This document shows, one piece after another, positions 1 to 8,414 of a stretch of 64,000 nt of DNA. The first letter of the stretch is position 1. The number at the start of each line of letters is the position of its first letter. This stretch comes from Arthrobacter sp. 35W (lineage in GTDB: Bacteria > Actinomycetota > Actinomycetes > Actinomycetales > Micrococcaceae): contig NZ_KI519455.1 in assembly GCF_000482545.1 (NCBI RefSeq), positions 1,363,247 through 1,427,246 on the forward strand, given 5' to 3'. The notes beneath the pieces were generated by a model that worked only from the letters and a program-made list of their open reading frames with translations, had not been told where the DNA came from and ran no database searches. The translations under genes were made by a program, and so were the position numbers.

Positions 1-1107
1 GTCGTGCTGGCCTGGGCGCTGGCCATCGGTGCAGTGACGGTGGTGCTGCAGCGCCTGCTCCGCTCGGCGTCGATCGTCGTGCAGATCCTGCTTGTTGTGC
101 TGGCGACCATGGCCATTCTGGTCGCTGGGGTGGTGAGTGCCTTCAACGCCATGTTCATCACCGCGGAGGACCTCCAAGTGATGTGGTTCATCCTGGCGAT
201 TGCCTCGGTCCTGGCCGTGGTGGTCGCCGTGCTGCTGGGCCTCGGCCTGGCCAGAAACACGAAGCGGTTGGCAGGCGACGCGGCCAGGATCGGCCGCGGC
301 GAGAGCCTGGCCCCGCAACGGAAAATGACCTCTGAGCTCTCCGCCCTCGCCGCGGAATTGGCCGCCACCAGCCGCAATCTGGAGGAATCCAGGCAGCGGG
401 AGCTGGCGGTGGAGAATGCGAGGCGCGAACTGGTGGCCTGGGTGTCCCACGACCTGCGCACTCCGCTGGCCAGCATGCGCGCCATGGCCGAGGCGCTGGA
501 GGACGGCGTTGCCGAGGACGTGTCCGCCTACCACCAACGCATCATCACCCAGGCAGACCAGATGGCCGTGCTGGTCAATGACCTGTTGGAGTTGTCCAAG
601 ATCCAGGCCGGCACCATGGTGTTGAAGAGTCAGCAGCTGGACCTTTACGACGTCGTCAGCGACGCGATTGCCGATCTTGCCCCCGTCGCCGCCAGCCGGG
701 CCATAGCCATCAATGGTGGCGCCGTCGCCCCGACCATGGTGGCGGCCGATGGAGCCTCATTGTCGCGGGCCATCCGCAATGTTGTCCTCAACGGCATCTT
801 GTACAGCGCACAGGGCAGCACTGTGTCCATTGCTGTGACGTCTACGGCCAGCGAGGCGGTGGTGGAGGTGAGCGATGGCTGCGGCGGCATCCCGGAAGAG
901 GATCTGCCCCGTATGCTCACTGCGGGCTGGCAGAAGGACTCCGGCCGGACCAAATCTCGCTACAGCGGTGCCGGCATCGGCCTGAGCATGGTCCACGGCA
1001 TCATCCAAGCCCACCACGGCACCCTGGAAGTTGCCAACATCGAGGGCGGCTGCCGGTTCCGTCTGCGGATTCCTGCCGGAGCGGAGAACCTGCGGCCGGT
1101 GGTCTGA
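1..1107 (+). CDS. Sensor histidine kinase, 5'-truncated by window edge
   Basis: Membrane histidine kinase of a two-component system that autophosphorylates and passes phosphate to a response regulator. The reading frame is open to base 1, so the N-terminus probably lies outside; a GTG at 4 is the first visible start. Two hydrophobic segments (about residues 1-50 and 60-80, counted from that GTG) are followed by a HAMP-like linker. The H box SHDLRTPLASM has its phospho-accepting His near residue 149. The HATPase domain shows an N box (NVVLNG), a G1 box (DGCGGIP) and a G2 box (GAGIGLSMV). The partner regulator is probably upstream, outside the window. It converges with the epimerase gene, leaving only five bases between them. 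The signal sensed cannot be deduced. Confidence 0.9.
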   Translation, partial: VVLAWALAIGAVTVVLQRLLRSASIVVQILLVVLATMAILVAGVVSAFNAMFITAEDLQVMWFILAIASVLAVVVAVLLGLGLARNTKRLAGDAARIGRGESLAPQRKMTSELSALAAELAATSRNLEESRQRELAVENARRELVAWVSHDLRTPLASMRAMAEALEDGVAEDVSAYHQRIITQADQMAVLVNDLLELSKIQAGTMVLKSQQLDLYDVVSDAIADLAPVAASRAIAINGGAVAPTMVAADGASLSRAIRNVVLNGILYSAQGSTVSIAVTSTASEAVVEVSDGCGGIPEEDLPRMLTAGWQKDSGRTKSRYSGAGIGLSMVHGIIQAHHGTLEVANIEGGCRFRLRIPAGAENLRPVV

Positions 1108-1112
1108 GCCCC

Positions 1113-2177
1113 TTAGTCCACGGCTCCGCGCAGTGGCGCAGTGGCGAATTCACGCATGCCGTCGTCGAAGCTGTGCCGGGGCGCCCAGCCTAGTTCCGCC
1201 TGGATCCGGGCCGAGCTGGCCGTGATGTGGCGGACGTCGCCGAGGCGGAATTCACCGGTGACCACAGGCTCCGGGCCTCCGCTCTGGGCGCTCAGGACCG
1301 CCGCCATGTGTCCAATGGTGTGGACCTCGCCAGCGCCCACGTTGTAGGCGCGGAATCCTCCGGGGTGGAGGGAGCCGCCGGACAGGGCCTCGGCGCTGCG
1401 CAGATTGGCCTGGGCCACATCTGCCACATGGATGAAGCTGCGTCGTTGGCCGCCGTCCTCAAAGACCCGTGGCGCCTCACCACGGGCCAGGGCCGAACGG
1501 AACAGGCTGGCCACACCTGCGTAGGGGGTGTTCCGGGGCATCCCGGGCCCGTAGACGTTGTGGTAGCGCAGCGCAACAGCCATGCCGCCCGTGGAGCGTG
1601 CCCATGCCGATGCCAGATTCTCCTGGGCCAGCTTGGAGGCGGCGTAGACGTTCCGGGGATCCAGCGCCGCGTCTTCGGTGACCAGCGCGGGCAGCAGGAT
1701 CCGGCCGGTGGCCGGGTCCCGTGGATCGAAAATTCCGTTCTGCAGATCCTCCACACGGCGCGGTCCGGGGCGCACCAGCCGGCCGGCCGGGTCAGTGTAG
1801 GCGCCCTCGCCATAGACCACCATGGAGGAGGCCAGCACCAGCCTGTCCGTACCGGCCGCGGCCATGCCCGCCAGCAGCACGGCCGTGCCGAGGTCGTTGT
1901 TGCGGATGTAGTCGGGCGCATCGGAGAAGTCCACGCCCAGCCCCACCTTGGCGCTCTGGTGTACGACGACGTCGATCCCGGCCAGCGCCGCGGCGACGGC
2001 TCCGGCGTCGCAGACATCGCCCACCAGCAGTCCGGCGGCCTGATTGGTCCGCGGCGGGCCGGGGTGGATCCCAGGGTCCAGCGAATCCAGGATCCGGACC
2101 TCCCAGCCGCGCGCCAGTGCGGCCTCGACGATGTGGCCGCCAATGAACCCGGCGCCGCCCGTGACCAGGATCCTCAC
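1113..2177 (-). CDS. NAD-dependent epimerase/dehydratase
   Basis: Extended short-chain dehydrogenase of 354 residues that probably modifies a nucleotide sugar. The N-terminus RILVTGGAGFIGGH is the Rossmann dinucleotide-binding loop (GxxGxxG). A Tyr-x-x-x-Lys motif occurs in NVYAASKLAQE and a Ser in VLASSMVVYGEG, the expected catalytic triad. The open frame runs much further upstream but only as antisense of the neighbouring gene. The GTG at 2177 directly precedes the nucleotide-binding loop and overlaps the upstream stop as GTGA, so it is the chosen start. The overlap implies translational coupling to the phosphorylase gene, although a metabolic link between the two is not obvious. The exact substrate is not predictable. 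Confidence 0.88.
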   Translation of the reverse strand: MRILVTGGAGFIGGHIVEAALARGWEVRILDSLDPGIHPGPPRTNQAAGLLVGDVCDAGAVAAALAGIDVVVHQSAKVGLGVDFSDAPDYIRNNDLGTAVLLAGMAAAGTDRLVLASSMVVYGEGAYTDPAGRLVRPGPRRVEDLQNGIFDPRDPATGRILLPALVTEDAALDPRNVYAASKLAQENLASAWARSTGGMAVALRYHNVYGPGMPRNTPYAGVASLFRSALARGEAPRVFEDGGQRRSFIHVADVAQANLRSAEALSGGSLHPGGFRAYNVGAGEVHTIGHMAAVLSAQSGGPEPVVTGEFRLGDVRHITASSARIQAELGWAPRHSFDDGMREFATAPLRGAVD

Positions 2178-3127
2178 GGTGCCGCACCCTCGCGGCGCGG
2201 CGCGGCACCCATCACGGCGGCCACGGCGGCGGCCGGCATCGGCCCGGCCCCCGCGGCTCCTGTGCCCACGGCCCCGGTGTCGACGCTGCCGCCGTCGCCG
2301 CTGGACGGACGCGAGGAGGCCAGCCACTGCGCCGCCAGGCCGACGGCGGTGGACAGCGCTGCCAGGATGCGCGGCTGCGCGGCCGCCAACCGGCCGAGCA
2401 CCAGCTCCGCCGTCACGGGCTCGGATCCGTCGTGGCCGGTGTCGGCATCGGTGATGAACGCCAGTGCAGCGAACGCCATGTTCAGCTCCGCCGCCAGCAC
2501 CGGCTCGGGGTATTGGGTCATGCTGACCAGATGGGCCCCAGCCTGGACCAGAGCGGCGGATTCGGCTCTGGTGGAGAACCGGGGACCCCTGATGACTGCC
2601 ACGGTGGCCGCAGGCTGGAAGGACTCGCCGCGCTCGTGGAGTGCTGCTGCCAGCAGGGCACGGAGCGCAGGGCTGAACGGCTCGGCGGCGGGCAGATGCT
2701 GCACACCCGTGGGCAGCGATCCGTCGTAAAAGGTGTCCGCCCGGCCCCAGGTCTTGTCCAGCACCTGGTCCGGCACGGCAAAGGTGCCCGTGGCATGCCC
2801 TGGCACCAGGGAGCCGACGGCGGCTGACGAGAGGACTGCGGCGACCCCCAGGCTCTTGAGTGCCCAGAGGTTGGCACGGTAGTTGATCTGCTGCGGCGCC
2901 ACGTCGTGGCCGCGGCCGTGCCGGCTGAGGAATGCAACGGCGGCACCGTCCGCCACCCCGCCGCCGTCCGCCGCGGCCAGCCGGGCAATCGTGATGGGAC
3001 TGGAGGGCGGGCCGAATGGCGTGGCCACATCCAGCGTCTGCAGAACGGTGGCGCCCGGCAGCCGGTACAGGCCAGTGCCGCCAATGACGCCGATGCGCGG
3101 TTCCAGCAATGGTTCGGAGGAGGTCAT
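2174..3127 (-). CDS. mtnP: S-methyl-5'-thioadenosine phosphorylase family protein
   Basis: Cytosolic phosphorylase of 317 residues in the MTAP/purine nucleoside phosphorylase family, which cleaves methylthioadenosine (or a related nucleoside) to free base and pentose-1-phosphate. Visible family motifs are the N-terminal IGVIGGTGLYRL, FLSRHGRGH for phosphate binding, NYRANLWALKSLGV, GPRFSTRAES and VSMTQYPEPVLAAE. The C-terminus is extended by about 40 Ala/Gly/Pro-rich residues after the catalytic fold, more than is usual. The ATG start at 3127 follows a 298-base spacer shared with the divergent monooxygenase gene. The family is certain; substrate preference (MTA versus other purine nucleosides) is not. 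Confidence 0.85.
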   Translation of the reverse strand: MTSSEPLLEPRIGVIGGTGLYRLPGATVLQTLDVATPFGPPSSPITIARLAAADGGGVADGAAVAFLSRHGRGHDVAPQQINYRANLWALKSLGVAAVLSSAAVGSLVPGHATGTFAVPDQVLDKTWGRADTFYDGSLPTGVQHLPAAEPFSPALRALLAAALHERGESFQPAATVAVIRGPRFSTRAESAALVQAGAHLVSMTQYPEPVLAAELNMAFAALAFITDADTGHDGSEPVTAELVLGRLAAAQPRILAALSTAVGLAAQWLASSRPSSGDGGSVDTGAVGTGAAGAGPMPAAAVAAVMGAAPRREGAAP

Positions 3128-3245
3128 GCACCCATCATGCCAACGGCAGCCCCGGCGCCGCGGGCGGAATCCTTACGAGTCCCGAACGCACCCCGGGATG
3201 GACGATTCGTCCTTTGTCTGCACACCCCTCCCCATCGAGTATGGA

Positions 3246-3257
3246 ATCGTATACGAT
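3246..3257. promoter_or_regulatory. GntR-like palindromic operator
   Basis: A perfect 12-base palindrome, ATCGTATACGAT, with the GTATAC core typical of FadR/VanR-type GntR operators. It lies 169 bases upstream of the monooxygenase start in the only large gap of this region. No GntR gene is present in the window, so the regulator would have to be encoded elsewhere. Confidence 0.5.
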
Positions 3258-3425
3258 GCTCGTGAAATGGAAACCGGGAGGTGCCAACCCTTGGCGAGGG
3301 GGACCTTTCCATGCATCTATGGCGCGCACCGCAGCTGCTCGCCAGTATTGAATCAACGATCCATCGCTGCCATCGGCAATACGCCGGTGGCGGCGGGCCA
3401 CGACACAACGAAGTGAGGACAGCCC

Positions 3426-5348
3426 GTGCAGTTCCACCACCACGGTTACGTATCCGGTGACCCGCGCGTCCAGCCGGCCGCCGGCGTCGGCATCGACCGG
3501 CCCGCGGAGCTCCCCGACGAGGTTGACGTGCTCATTGTGGGCACCGGGCCGGCCGGGATGCTCACGGCGGCGCAGCTGTCCCAATTCCCCAACGTCACCA
3601 CGCGGATTGTCGAGCGCCGCGGCGGGCGGCTCGCCATCGGCCAGGCCGATGGCATCCAGGCCCGCAGTGTGGAGACCTTCCAAGCTTTTGGTTTCGCCGA
3701 AAGGATCATCGCCGAGGCGTACCGCATCACCGAGATGGCCTTCTGGAAGCCGGACCACCAGGACCACACCCGCATTGTCCGCGCCGCCCGCCCCGTGGAT
3801 GATCCGACAGGCATCAGCGAGTTTCCGCACCTCATCGTGAACCAGGCGCGGGTGCTGGACTACTTCGCAGAATTCATGGCGGATGCGCCCACCCGCATGT
3901 CGCCCGACTACGGCCTGGAGTTCCACTCGCTTGAGGTCGACGGCGAGGGGGAGCACCCCGTCACCGTGACCCTCCTGCACACCGCCGGCCCCGATGAGGG
4001 CCAGCTGCGCACGGTCCGGGCGAAGTATGTGGTGGGGGCCGACGGCGCCCGGAGCAAGGTGCGCGAGGCCATTGGCTGCACAATGGCCGGAGACCAGGCC
4101 AACCATGCCTGGGGGGTCATGGATGTCCTCGCCGTCACGGACTTCCCCGACATCCGCACGAAGTGCGCCATCCAGTCCGGCGAAGGCGGCAGCATCCTGT
4201 TGATCCCGCGCGAGGGCGGCCACCTTTTCCGCATGTATGTCGACCTGGGCGAGGTCGACCCGCAGAACCATCATGCCGTGCGCAGCACCACCCTCGAGGA
4301 GATCATCGACAAGGCGAACAAGATCATGCATCCCTACACGCTTGACGTGCGCAACGTCCCCTGGCATAGCGTGTACGAGGTGGGGCACCGTCTCACCGAC
4401 AGGTTCGACGACGTCCGCCCCGAAGAGCTGGGCATCCGGACACCGCGCGTCTTCATCGCAGGCGATGCCTGCCACACTCACAGTGCCAAGGCCGGCCAGG
4501 GCATGAACGTCTCCATGCAGGATGGCTTCAATCTGGGCTGGAAGCTGGGGCATGTGCTCGAGGGCCGCAGTCCGGAGAGCCTGCTCTCGACGTATTCGGC
4601 CGAGCGGCAGGTGGTCGCGAAGAACCTCATCGATTTCGACAAGGAGTGGTCGACGATGATGGCGAAGAAGCCGGAGGAATTCAACAGCCCCTCCGAGCTG
4701 GAGGACTTCTACGTCAGCACCGCTGAGTTCCCGGCCGGATTCATGACCCAGTACGCCCCATCCATGATCATCGCCGGGCCCACGCACCAGGATCTGGCCA
4801 CCGGCTTCCCGATCGGCAAGCGCTTCAAGTCAGCGCCTGTCGTGCGGGTGTGCGACGCCAACCCGGTCCATCTGGGCCACCATGCGACGGCGGATGGCCG
4901 CTGGCGCATCTATGTATTCGCCGACGGGGCGGCGCCTGCAACTGCGCAGCCCCAGACCGTGCAGCCCCAAGCGCCGTCGGCCGTTGAAGAACTTGCCGAG
5001 TGGCTCGCCGCCGCACCGGATTCGCCCCTCGCCGCAACTCCCGAGGGGATCGATCCGAATGCGTGGTTCGACGTGTTGGTCATCTACCAGCAGGACCACA
5101 CGAACATCGACATCGGGGCCGTCTCCGCCGTGTTCAAACCGCAGGTCGGCCCGTTCCAGCTCACCGACTACGAGCGGGTCTACGCCATGGACCCGGCGGC
5201 GGACATCTTCGACCTGCGCGGACTGGACCGCGGCGGCGTCGTCGTCGTTGTCCGGCCGGACCAGTACGTGGCCAATGTGCTGCCACTGGCCGCGACGGCG
5301 GAGCTCGGCGCGTTTTTCGCGGGCCTGCTGAACGGCAGCGGGCACTAG
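3426..5348 (+). CDS. FAD-dependent aromatic hydroxylase, 3-hydroxybenzoate 4-monooxygenase-like
   Basis: Cytosolic class A flavoprotein monooxygenase of 640 residues, a typical length for the phenol hydroxylase/3-hydroxybenzoate 4-monooxygenase group, which adds a hydroxyl to an aromatic ring using NAD(P)H and O2. The N-terminal GTGPAGMLTAAQL is the FAD-binding loop, VVGADGARSKVREAIG the DG motif, and FIAGDACHTHSAKAGQGMN the GD motif that binds FAD ribityl. The C-terminal third is the thioredoxin-like domain of this group. The N-terminus MQFHHHGY and segments such as AWGVMDVLAVTDFPD resemble MobA-type 3-hydroxybenzoate 4-monooxygenase, whose product is protocatechuate. The GTG start is supported by a GAGG ribosome site about 7 bases upstream. 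No ring-cleavage gene is adjacent, so the substrate is inferred from family only. Confidence 0.85.
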   Translation: MQFHHHGYVSGDPRVQPAAGVGIDRPAELPDEVDVLIVGTGPAGMLTAAQLSQFPNVTTRIVERRGGRLAIGQADGIQARSVETFQAFGFAERIIAEAYRITEMAFWKPDHQDHTRIVRAARPVDDPTGISEFPHLIVNQARVLDYFAEFMADAPTRMSPDYGLEFHSLEVDGEGEHPVTVTLLHTAGPDEGQLRTVRAKYVVGADGARSKVREAIGCTMAGDQANHAWGVMDVLAVTDFPDIRTKCAIQSGEGGSILLIPREGGHLFRMYVDLGEVDPQNHHAVRSTTLEEIIDKANKIMHPYTLDVRNVPWHSVYEVGHRLTDRFDDVRPEELGIRTPRVFIAGDACHTHSAKAGQGMNVSMQDGFNLGWKLGHVLEGRSPESLLSTYSAERQVVAKNLIDFDKEWSTMMAKKPEEFNSPSELEDFYVSTAEFPAGFMTQYAPSMIIAGPTHQDLATGFPIGKRFKSAPVVRVCDANPVHLGHHATADGRWRIYVFADGAAPATAQPQTVQPQAPSAVEELAEWLAAAPDSPLAATPEGIDPNAWFDVLVIYQQDHTNIDIGAVSAVFKPQVGPFQLTDYERVYAMDPAADIFDLRGLDRGGVVVVVRPDQYVANVLPLAATAELGAFFAGLLNGSGH

Positions 5349-5384
5349 CGGGCGCTGCCGCCGGCCCAACCGGGGCTGGTGGAA

Positions 5385-6281
5385 TCACGTGCGGCCCGCG
5401 GCCTGCGGCTCCTTCGCTGGGGCCCTCTGGCGCTGGGGCGCGAGCACTGAGGCCAGCGCCCCAAGGATGATGGCAGCCCCGAGCACTTGGCTCCATGAGA
5501 GCGCCTGTCCGAGCGCGGCCCAGCCGAGCAGCACCGCAACGAGCGGGCTGAGCAGGCCCAGGAACGACGTCGAGCCGACGGGCAGCAGGGCGATCCCGCG
5601 GAACCACAGGGCGTAGGCCAGGGCCGTGCCGACGACGGCGAGGTAGGCGAAGCCTGCAAGGTTGGCTAGTGTGGGCGGCTCGGCGGGCAGTCCCTCGACC
5701 AGCAGGAGCGCGGGCAGCAGCAGGATCCCGCCACTGGTCAGCTGCCATGCGGTCAGGGCCAGCGGCGACTCCGGCCGCCCCCATTTCTTGCTCAGCACCA
5801 CGCCCGCTGCCATCGATGCCGCGCCGCCCAGTGCGGCCAGCACCCCCATCGCATCCAGGCGGGCCTGGGCCCCGAGCACGAGGATGCCGACGCCGGCCAC
5901 GCCCGCAGCCCCCGCCAGAATCTGCCGGCTGCGCAGCCGCTCGCCCAGGAACCGGCTGGCCAGCACCGTGAGGATCAATGGCTGCACGGCGCCCACGGTG
6001 GCGGCCACCCCGCCGGGCAGCAGGTAGGCGGCCACGAAGAGCAGGGCGAAGAAGGCTCCGATGTTCAGCAGGCCCAACACGGCCGATTTCCACCACCATG
6101 CCCCATGCGGCAGCTTCCGGGTGATGGCCAGCAGGATCAGTCCGGCGGGAAGGGCGCGGGCCGCGGCGTCGAGCAGGGGCGTGCCGGGTGGCAGGAATTG
6201 GCTGGTGACGATGTAGGTCGATCCCCAGGTGATGGGCGCGACGGCGGTTGCTGCGAGGATGAGGACTCTTTTGCTAAGCAC
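5385..6281 (-). CDS. EamA/DMT-family exporter
   Basis: Inner-membrane transporter of 298 residues with about ten hydrophobic segments arranged as two EamA repeats. Members export amino acids or small metabolites, or import drugs and nucleotide sugars; the substrate here is unknown. The N-terminal VAPITWGSTYIVTSQFLPP is characteristic of the first repeat. The start chosen is GTG at 6281, which lies inside the large inverted repeat shared with the divergent MarR gene and has no clear ribosome site, so a leaderless transcript repressed directly by MarR is plausible. The divergent pairing suggests efflux of a compound sensed by that MarR protein. Confidence 0.85.
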   Translation of the reverse strand: MLSKRVLILAATAVAPITWGSTYIVTSQFLPPGTPLLDAAARALPAGLILLAITRKLPHGAWWWKSAVLGLLNIGAFFALLFVAAYLLPGGVAATVGAVQPLILTVLASRFLGERLRSRQILAGAAGVAGVGILVLGAQARLDAMGVLAALGGAASMAAGVVLSKKWGRPESPLALTAWQLTSGGILLLPALLLVEGLPAEPPTLANLAGFAYLAVVGTALAYALWFRGIALLPVGSTSFLGLLSPLVAVLLGWAALGQALSWSQVLGAAIILGALASVLAPQRQRAPAKEPQAAGRT

Positions 6282-6309
6282 TTAGCGATAATAGCTAAGT
6301 GCTTAGCAA
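6271..6309. promoter_or_regulatory. MarR operator: perfect 16-bp inverted repeat
   Basis: The arms TTGCTAAGCACTTAGC (6271-6286) and GCTAAGTGCTTAGCAA (6294-6309) are exact reverse complements separated by the AT-rich spacer GATAATA. Each arm is itself nearly palindromic (GCTAAG-CA-CTTAGC), so the site looks like two adjacent dimer sites. It covers the start of the exporter gene and ends 17 bases before the MarR ATG, consistent with control of both genes. Confidence 0.8.
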
Positions 6310-6326
6310 ATTGCTAGAGTGGCACC

Positions 6327-6827
6327 ATGACCGATGCAGTCGATAGGATTCTTGGCCAGTGGCACCGCGAGCGGCCCGATCTGGATGTTTCGCCCATGGC
6401 CATCATTGGCCGGATGACCCGCACCATGAACGCTGCGGAGGCGCAGCTGGCCGGCACCTTCGCCCGGCATGGGCTCGACTCCGGATCGTTCGATGTGCTG
6501 GCCACGCTGCTGCGCTCGGGCAGCCCCTATGCGCTGAACCCGGCGGCCCTGGCGTCGTCGGCGATGGTCACCTCCAGCGCCATCGCCCAGCGGCTGAACA
6601 AGCTGGCCGACCGCGGCCTGGTGGCCCGGTCCAAGGACCCCGGTGACAAGCGCGGCACGGTGGTGACCCTGACGGCCGAGGGCAAAGCTCTGGTGGAGCG
6701 TGTTCTTCCGGACCATTTGGCCACGGAGCGGTCCCTCATTGCGGGGCTGGATGCCACGGAACAGGAGCAGTTCATTGAGCTGCTGGGCCGCATCGAGGCC
6801 AACGCAACCAACGCAACCAACGCCTAG
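6327..6827 (+). CDS. MarR-family transcriptional regulator
   Basis: Winged-helix repressor of 166 residues. The central segment (LNPAALASSAMVTSSAIAQRLN) is the DNA-recognition helix region and KDPGDKRGTVVTLT is the wing, both in standard MarR positions. It is divergent from an EamA exporter with a near-perfect double palindrome between them, so autoregulation and ligand-relieved repression of the exporter are likely. The ligand is not predictable. The C-terminus ends in an Asn-Ala-Thr microrepeat encoded by a 9-base tandem repeat. The ATG at 6327 lacks a strong ribosome site. Confidence 0.9.
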   Translation: MTDAVDRILGQWHRERPDLDVSPMAIIGRMTRTMNAAEAQLAGTFARHGLDSGSFDVLATLLRSGSPYALNPAALASSAMVTSSAIAQRLNKLADRGLVARSKDPGDKRGTVVTLTAEGKALVERVLPDHLATERSLIAGLDATEQEQFIELLGRIEANATNATNA

Positions 6828-6874
6828 GCCGCGCGTTCGCCCTTAAACGCCGGTTGGGATCGACATGGGCGGAG

Positions 6875-8179
6875 CTAGTGCGCGGCGGGTTCGGTTTCCG
6901 GCACCTCGGCGCCGACGGCGGTGCCGCGCCACTTCGCCAGGGCGTTCATGCCGTGGTAGATCACCAGGGCCGCGGCGGTGCCCAGGGCGATGCCGGCAAA
7001 CTGCAGCTGGCCGATGGTCCAGGTGTAGTCGGCGATGCCGATGATCAGTGCGACGGCGGCGGTGGTCAGGTTGACCTGGTTGGAGAAGCTGACCTTGTTC
7101 TGCACCCAGATGCGCACACCCAGCACGCCGATCATGCCGTAGAGCAGCGTTGCGGCGCCGCCCAGCACGCCCGGCGGCACGGTGGCGATCAGCGCACCGA
7201 ACTTGGGGGAGAAGCTCAGCACCAGGGCTGCGATGGCTGCCACCCAGTAGGCGGCGGTGGAGTAGACCTTGGTGGCGGCCATGACGCCGATGTTCTCCGC
7301 GTAGGTGGTGGTGCCGGAGCCGCCGCCAAACCCGGCCAGCGTGGTGGCAATGCCGTCGGAGATGAGGGCGCGGCCGGCGTACGGGTCAAGGTTCTTGCCG
7401 GTCATCAGCGCCACGGACTTCACGTGGCCGATGTTTTCTGCGACAAGCACCAGCACTACAGGGACAAAGAGGCCGACGACGGCGATGTGGAACGTGGGCG
7501 TCTGGAACTGCGGCAAGCCGATCCATGCGGCGGCGTCAATGGTGGAGAAGTCCACCTCGCCGCGCAGCAGGGCCACCAGGTAGCCCACCACGACGCCCAC
7601 CAGGATGGACAACCGGCCCAGAATGCCGCGGAACAGCACGCTGACCAGGATGATGACCACCAGCGTGATGGCCGCCGTCACGGGCGCCGCTACAAAGTTG
7701 TTCTTGGCCGCCGGCGCCAGGTTCAGGCCGATGAGGGCCACGATGGTGCCGGTGACGGCCGGGGGCATGAGCTTGTTGATCCAGCCCGCGCCGAACTTCT
7801 GCACCACCAGGCCGATGATGGCCAGGACGACGCCGGCCATCACCACGCCGCCGAGGGCGCCGCTGACGCCGAACTCCTGCTGCGAGGCCATGATGGGGGC
7901 GATGAAGGCGAAGCTGGAGCCCAGGTAGCTGGGGACCTTGCCGCGCGTCAGCACCAGGAACAGGAGGGTGCCGATGCCGGAGAAGAACAAGGTGGTGGCC
8001 GGCGGCATGCCGGTGATGATCGGCACCAGGAAGGTGGCGCCGAACATGGCCACCACATGCTGCAGGCCGATGCCGATGGTGCGCGGCCAGCTCAGGCGCT
8101 CGCCGGGGGAGACCACTTCGCCGGGGTGGATGGTTTTGCCGTCCCCGTGGACGGTCCAATTGGTTCCCAACAAGCTCAT
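6875..8179 (-). CDS. NCS2-family uracil/xanthine permease
   Basis: Inner-membrane nucleobase:cation symporter of 434 residues with many transmembrane segments. Typical NCS2 features are GIGLQHVVAMFGATFLVPIITG near residue 35, the YLGSSFAFIAPI segment in the third helix, and GGGSGTTTYAENIG, the conserved substrate-site motif of uracil permeases with its Glu. That last motif favours uracil over xanthine. The frame is open further upstream, but family alignment and an ATG at 8179 behind a purine-rich GAGAGGCAG set the start. No pyrimidine gene is adjacent. It is separated from the divergent ATPase gene by a 235-base gap. Confidence 0.88.
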   Translation of the reverse strand: MSLLGTNWTVHGDGKTIHPGEVVSPGERLSWPRTIGIGLQHVVAMFGATFLVPIITGMPPATTLFFSGIGTLLFLVLTRGKVPSYLGSSFAFIAPIMASQQEFGVSGALGGVVMAGVVLAIIGLVVQKFGAGWINKLMPPAVTGTIVALIGLNLAPAAKNNFVAAPVTAAITLVVIILVSVLFRGILGRLSILVGVVVGYLVALLRGEVDFSTIDAAAWIGLPQFQTPTFHIAVVGLFVPVVLVLVAENIGHVKSVALMTGKNLDPYAGRALISDGIATTLAGFGGGSGTTTYAENIGVMAATKVYSTAAYWVAAIAALVLSFSPKFGALIATVPPGVLGGAATLLYGMIGVLGVRIWVQNKVSFSNQVNLTTAAVALIIGIADYTWTIGQLQFAGIALGTAAALVIYHGMNALAKWRGTAVGAEVPETEPAAH

Positions 8180-8337
8180 ATGTCTCTGCCTCTCATGTGC
8201 CGCGCAAGGTGCAGGGCCACGGACAAGAATATCGGTCGTCAGATGTTCGATAGGCGGCAACTGCGGGCAGCCAAGCGCGCGGGACTGCCGATGGCACGTC
8301 CCGACATGGTCCGGGAACGCTGGAGAAATCACTCCTG

Positions 8338-8367
8338 TTGCAATGTCTACAGAAATCTAAGTATATG
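8338..8367 (+). promoter_or_regulatory. Candidate sigma-70-type promoter for the AAA ATPase gene
   Basis: TTGCAA (8338-8343) and TATATG (8362-8367) are spaced by 18 bases in a locally AT-rich stretch, about 48 bases upstream of the ATPase start codon. The AT content contrasts with the GC-rich surroundings. This is a pattern-based call only. Confidence 0.35.
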
Positions 8368-8414
8368 TAGTAAATTGCTATACCCAGGCAGATTTTGCTA
8401 GATCAGGAGGCCCG

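Noticed and set aside
1113-3131. A 672-codon minus-strand open frame spanning epimerase and phosphorylase
   Set aside because: Its first 317 codons are an Arg/Gly-rich shadow of the phosphorylase gene in another frame; only the part from 2177 shows family motifs.
6795-6827. Asn-Ala-Thr microrepeat as a functional motif in MarR
   Set aside because: It is a short tandem DNA repeat at the extreme C-terminus, outside the fold, and most likely neutral.
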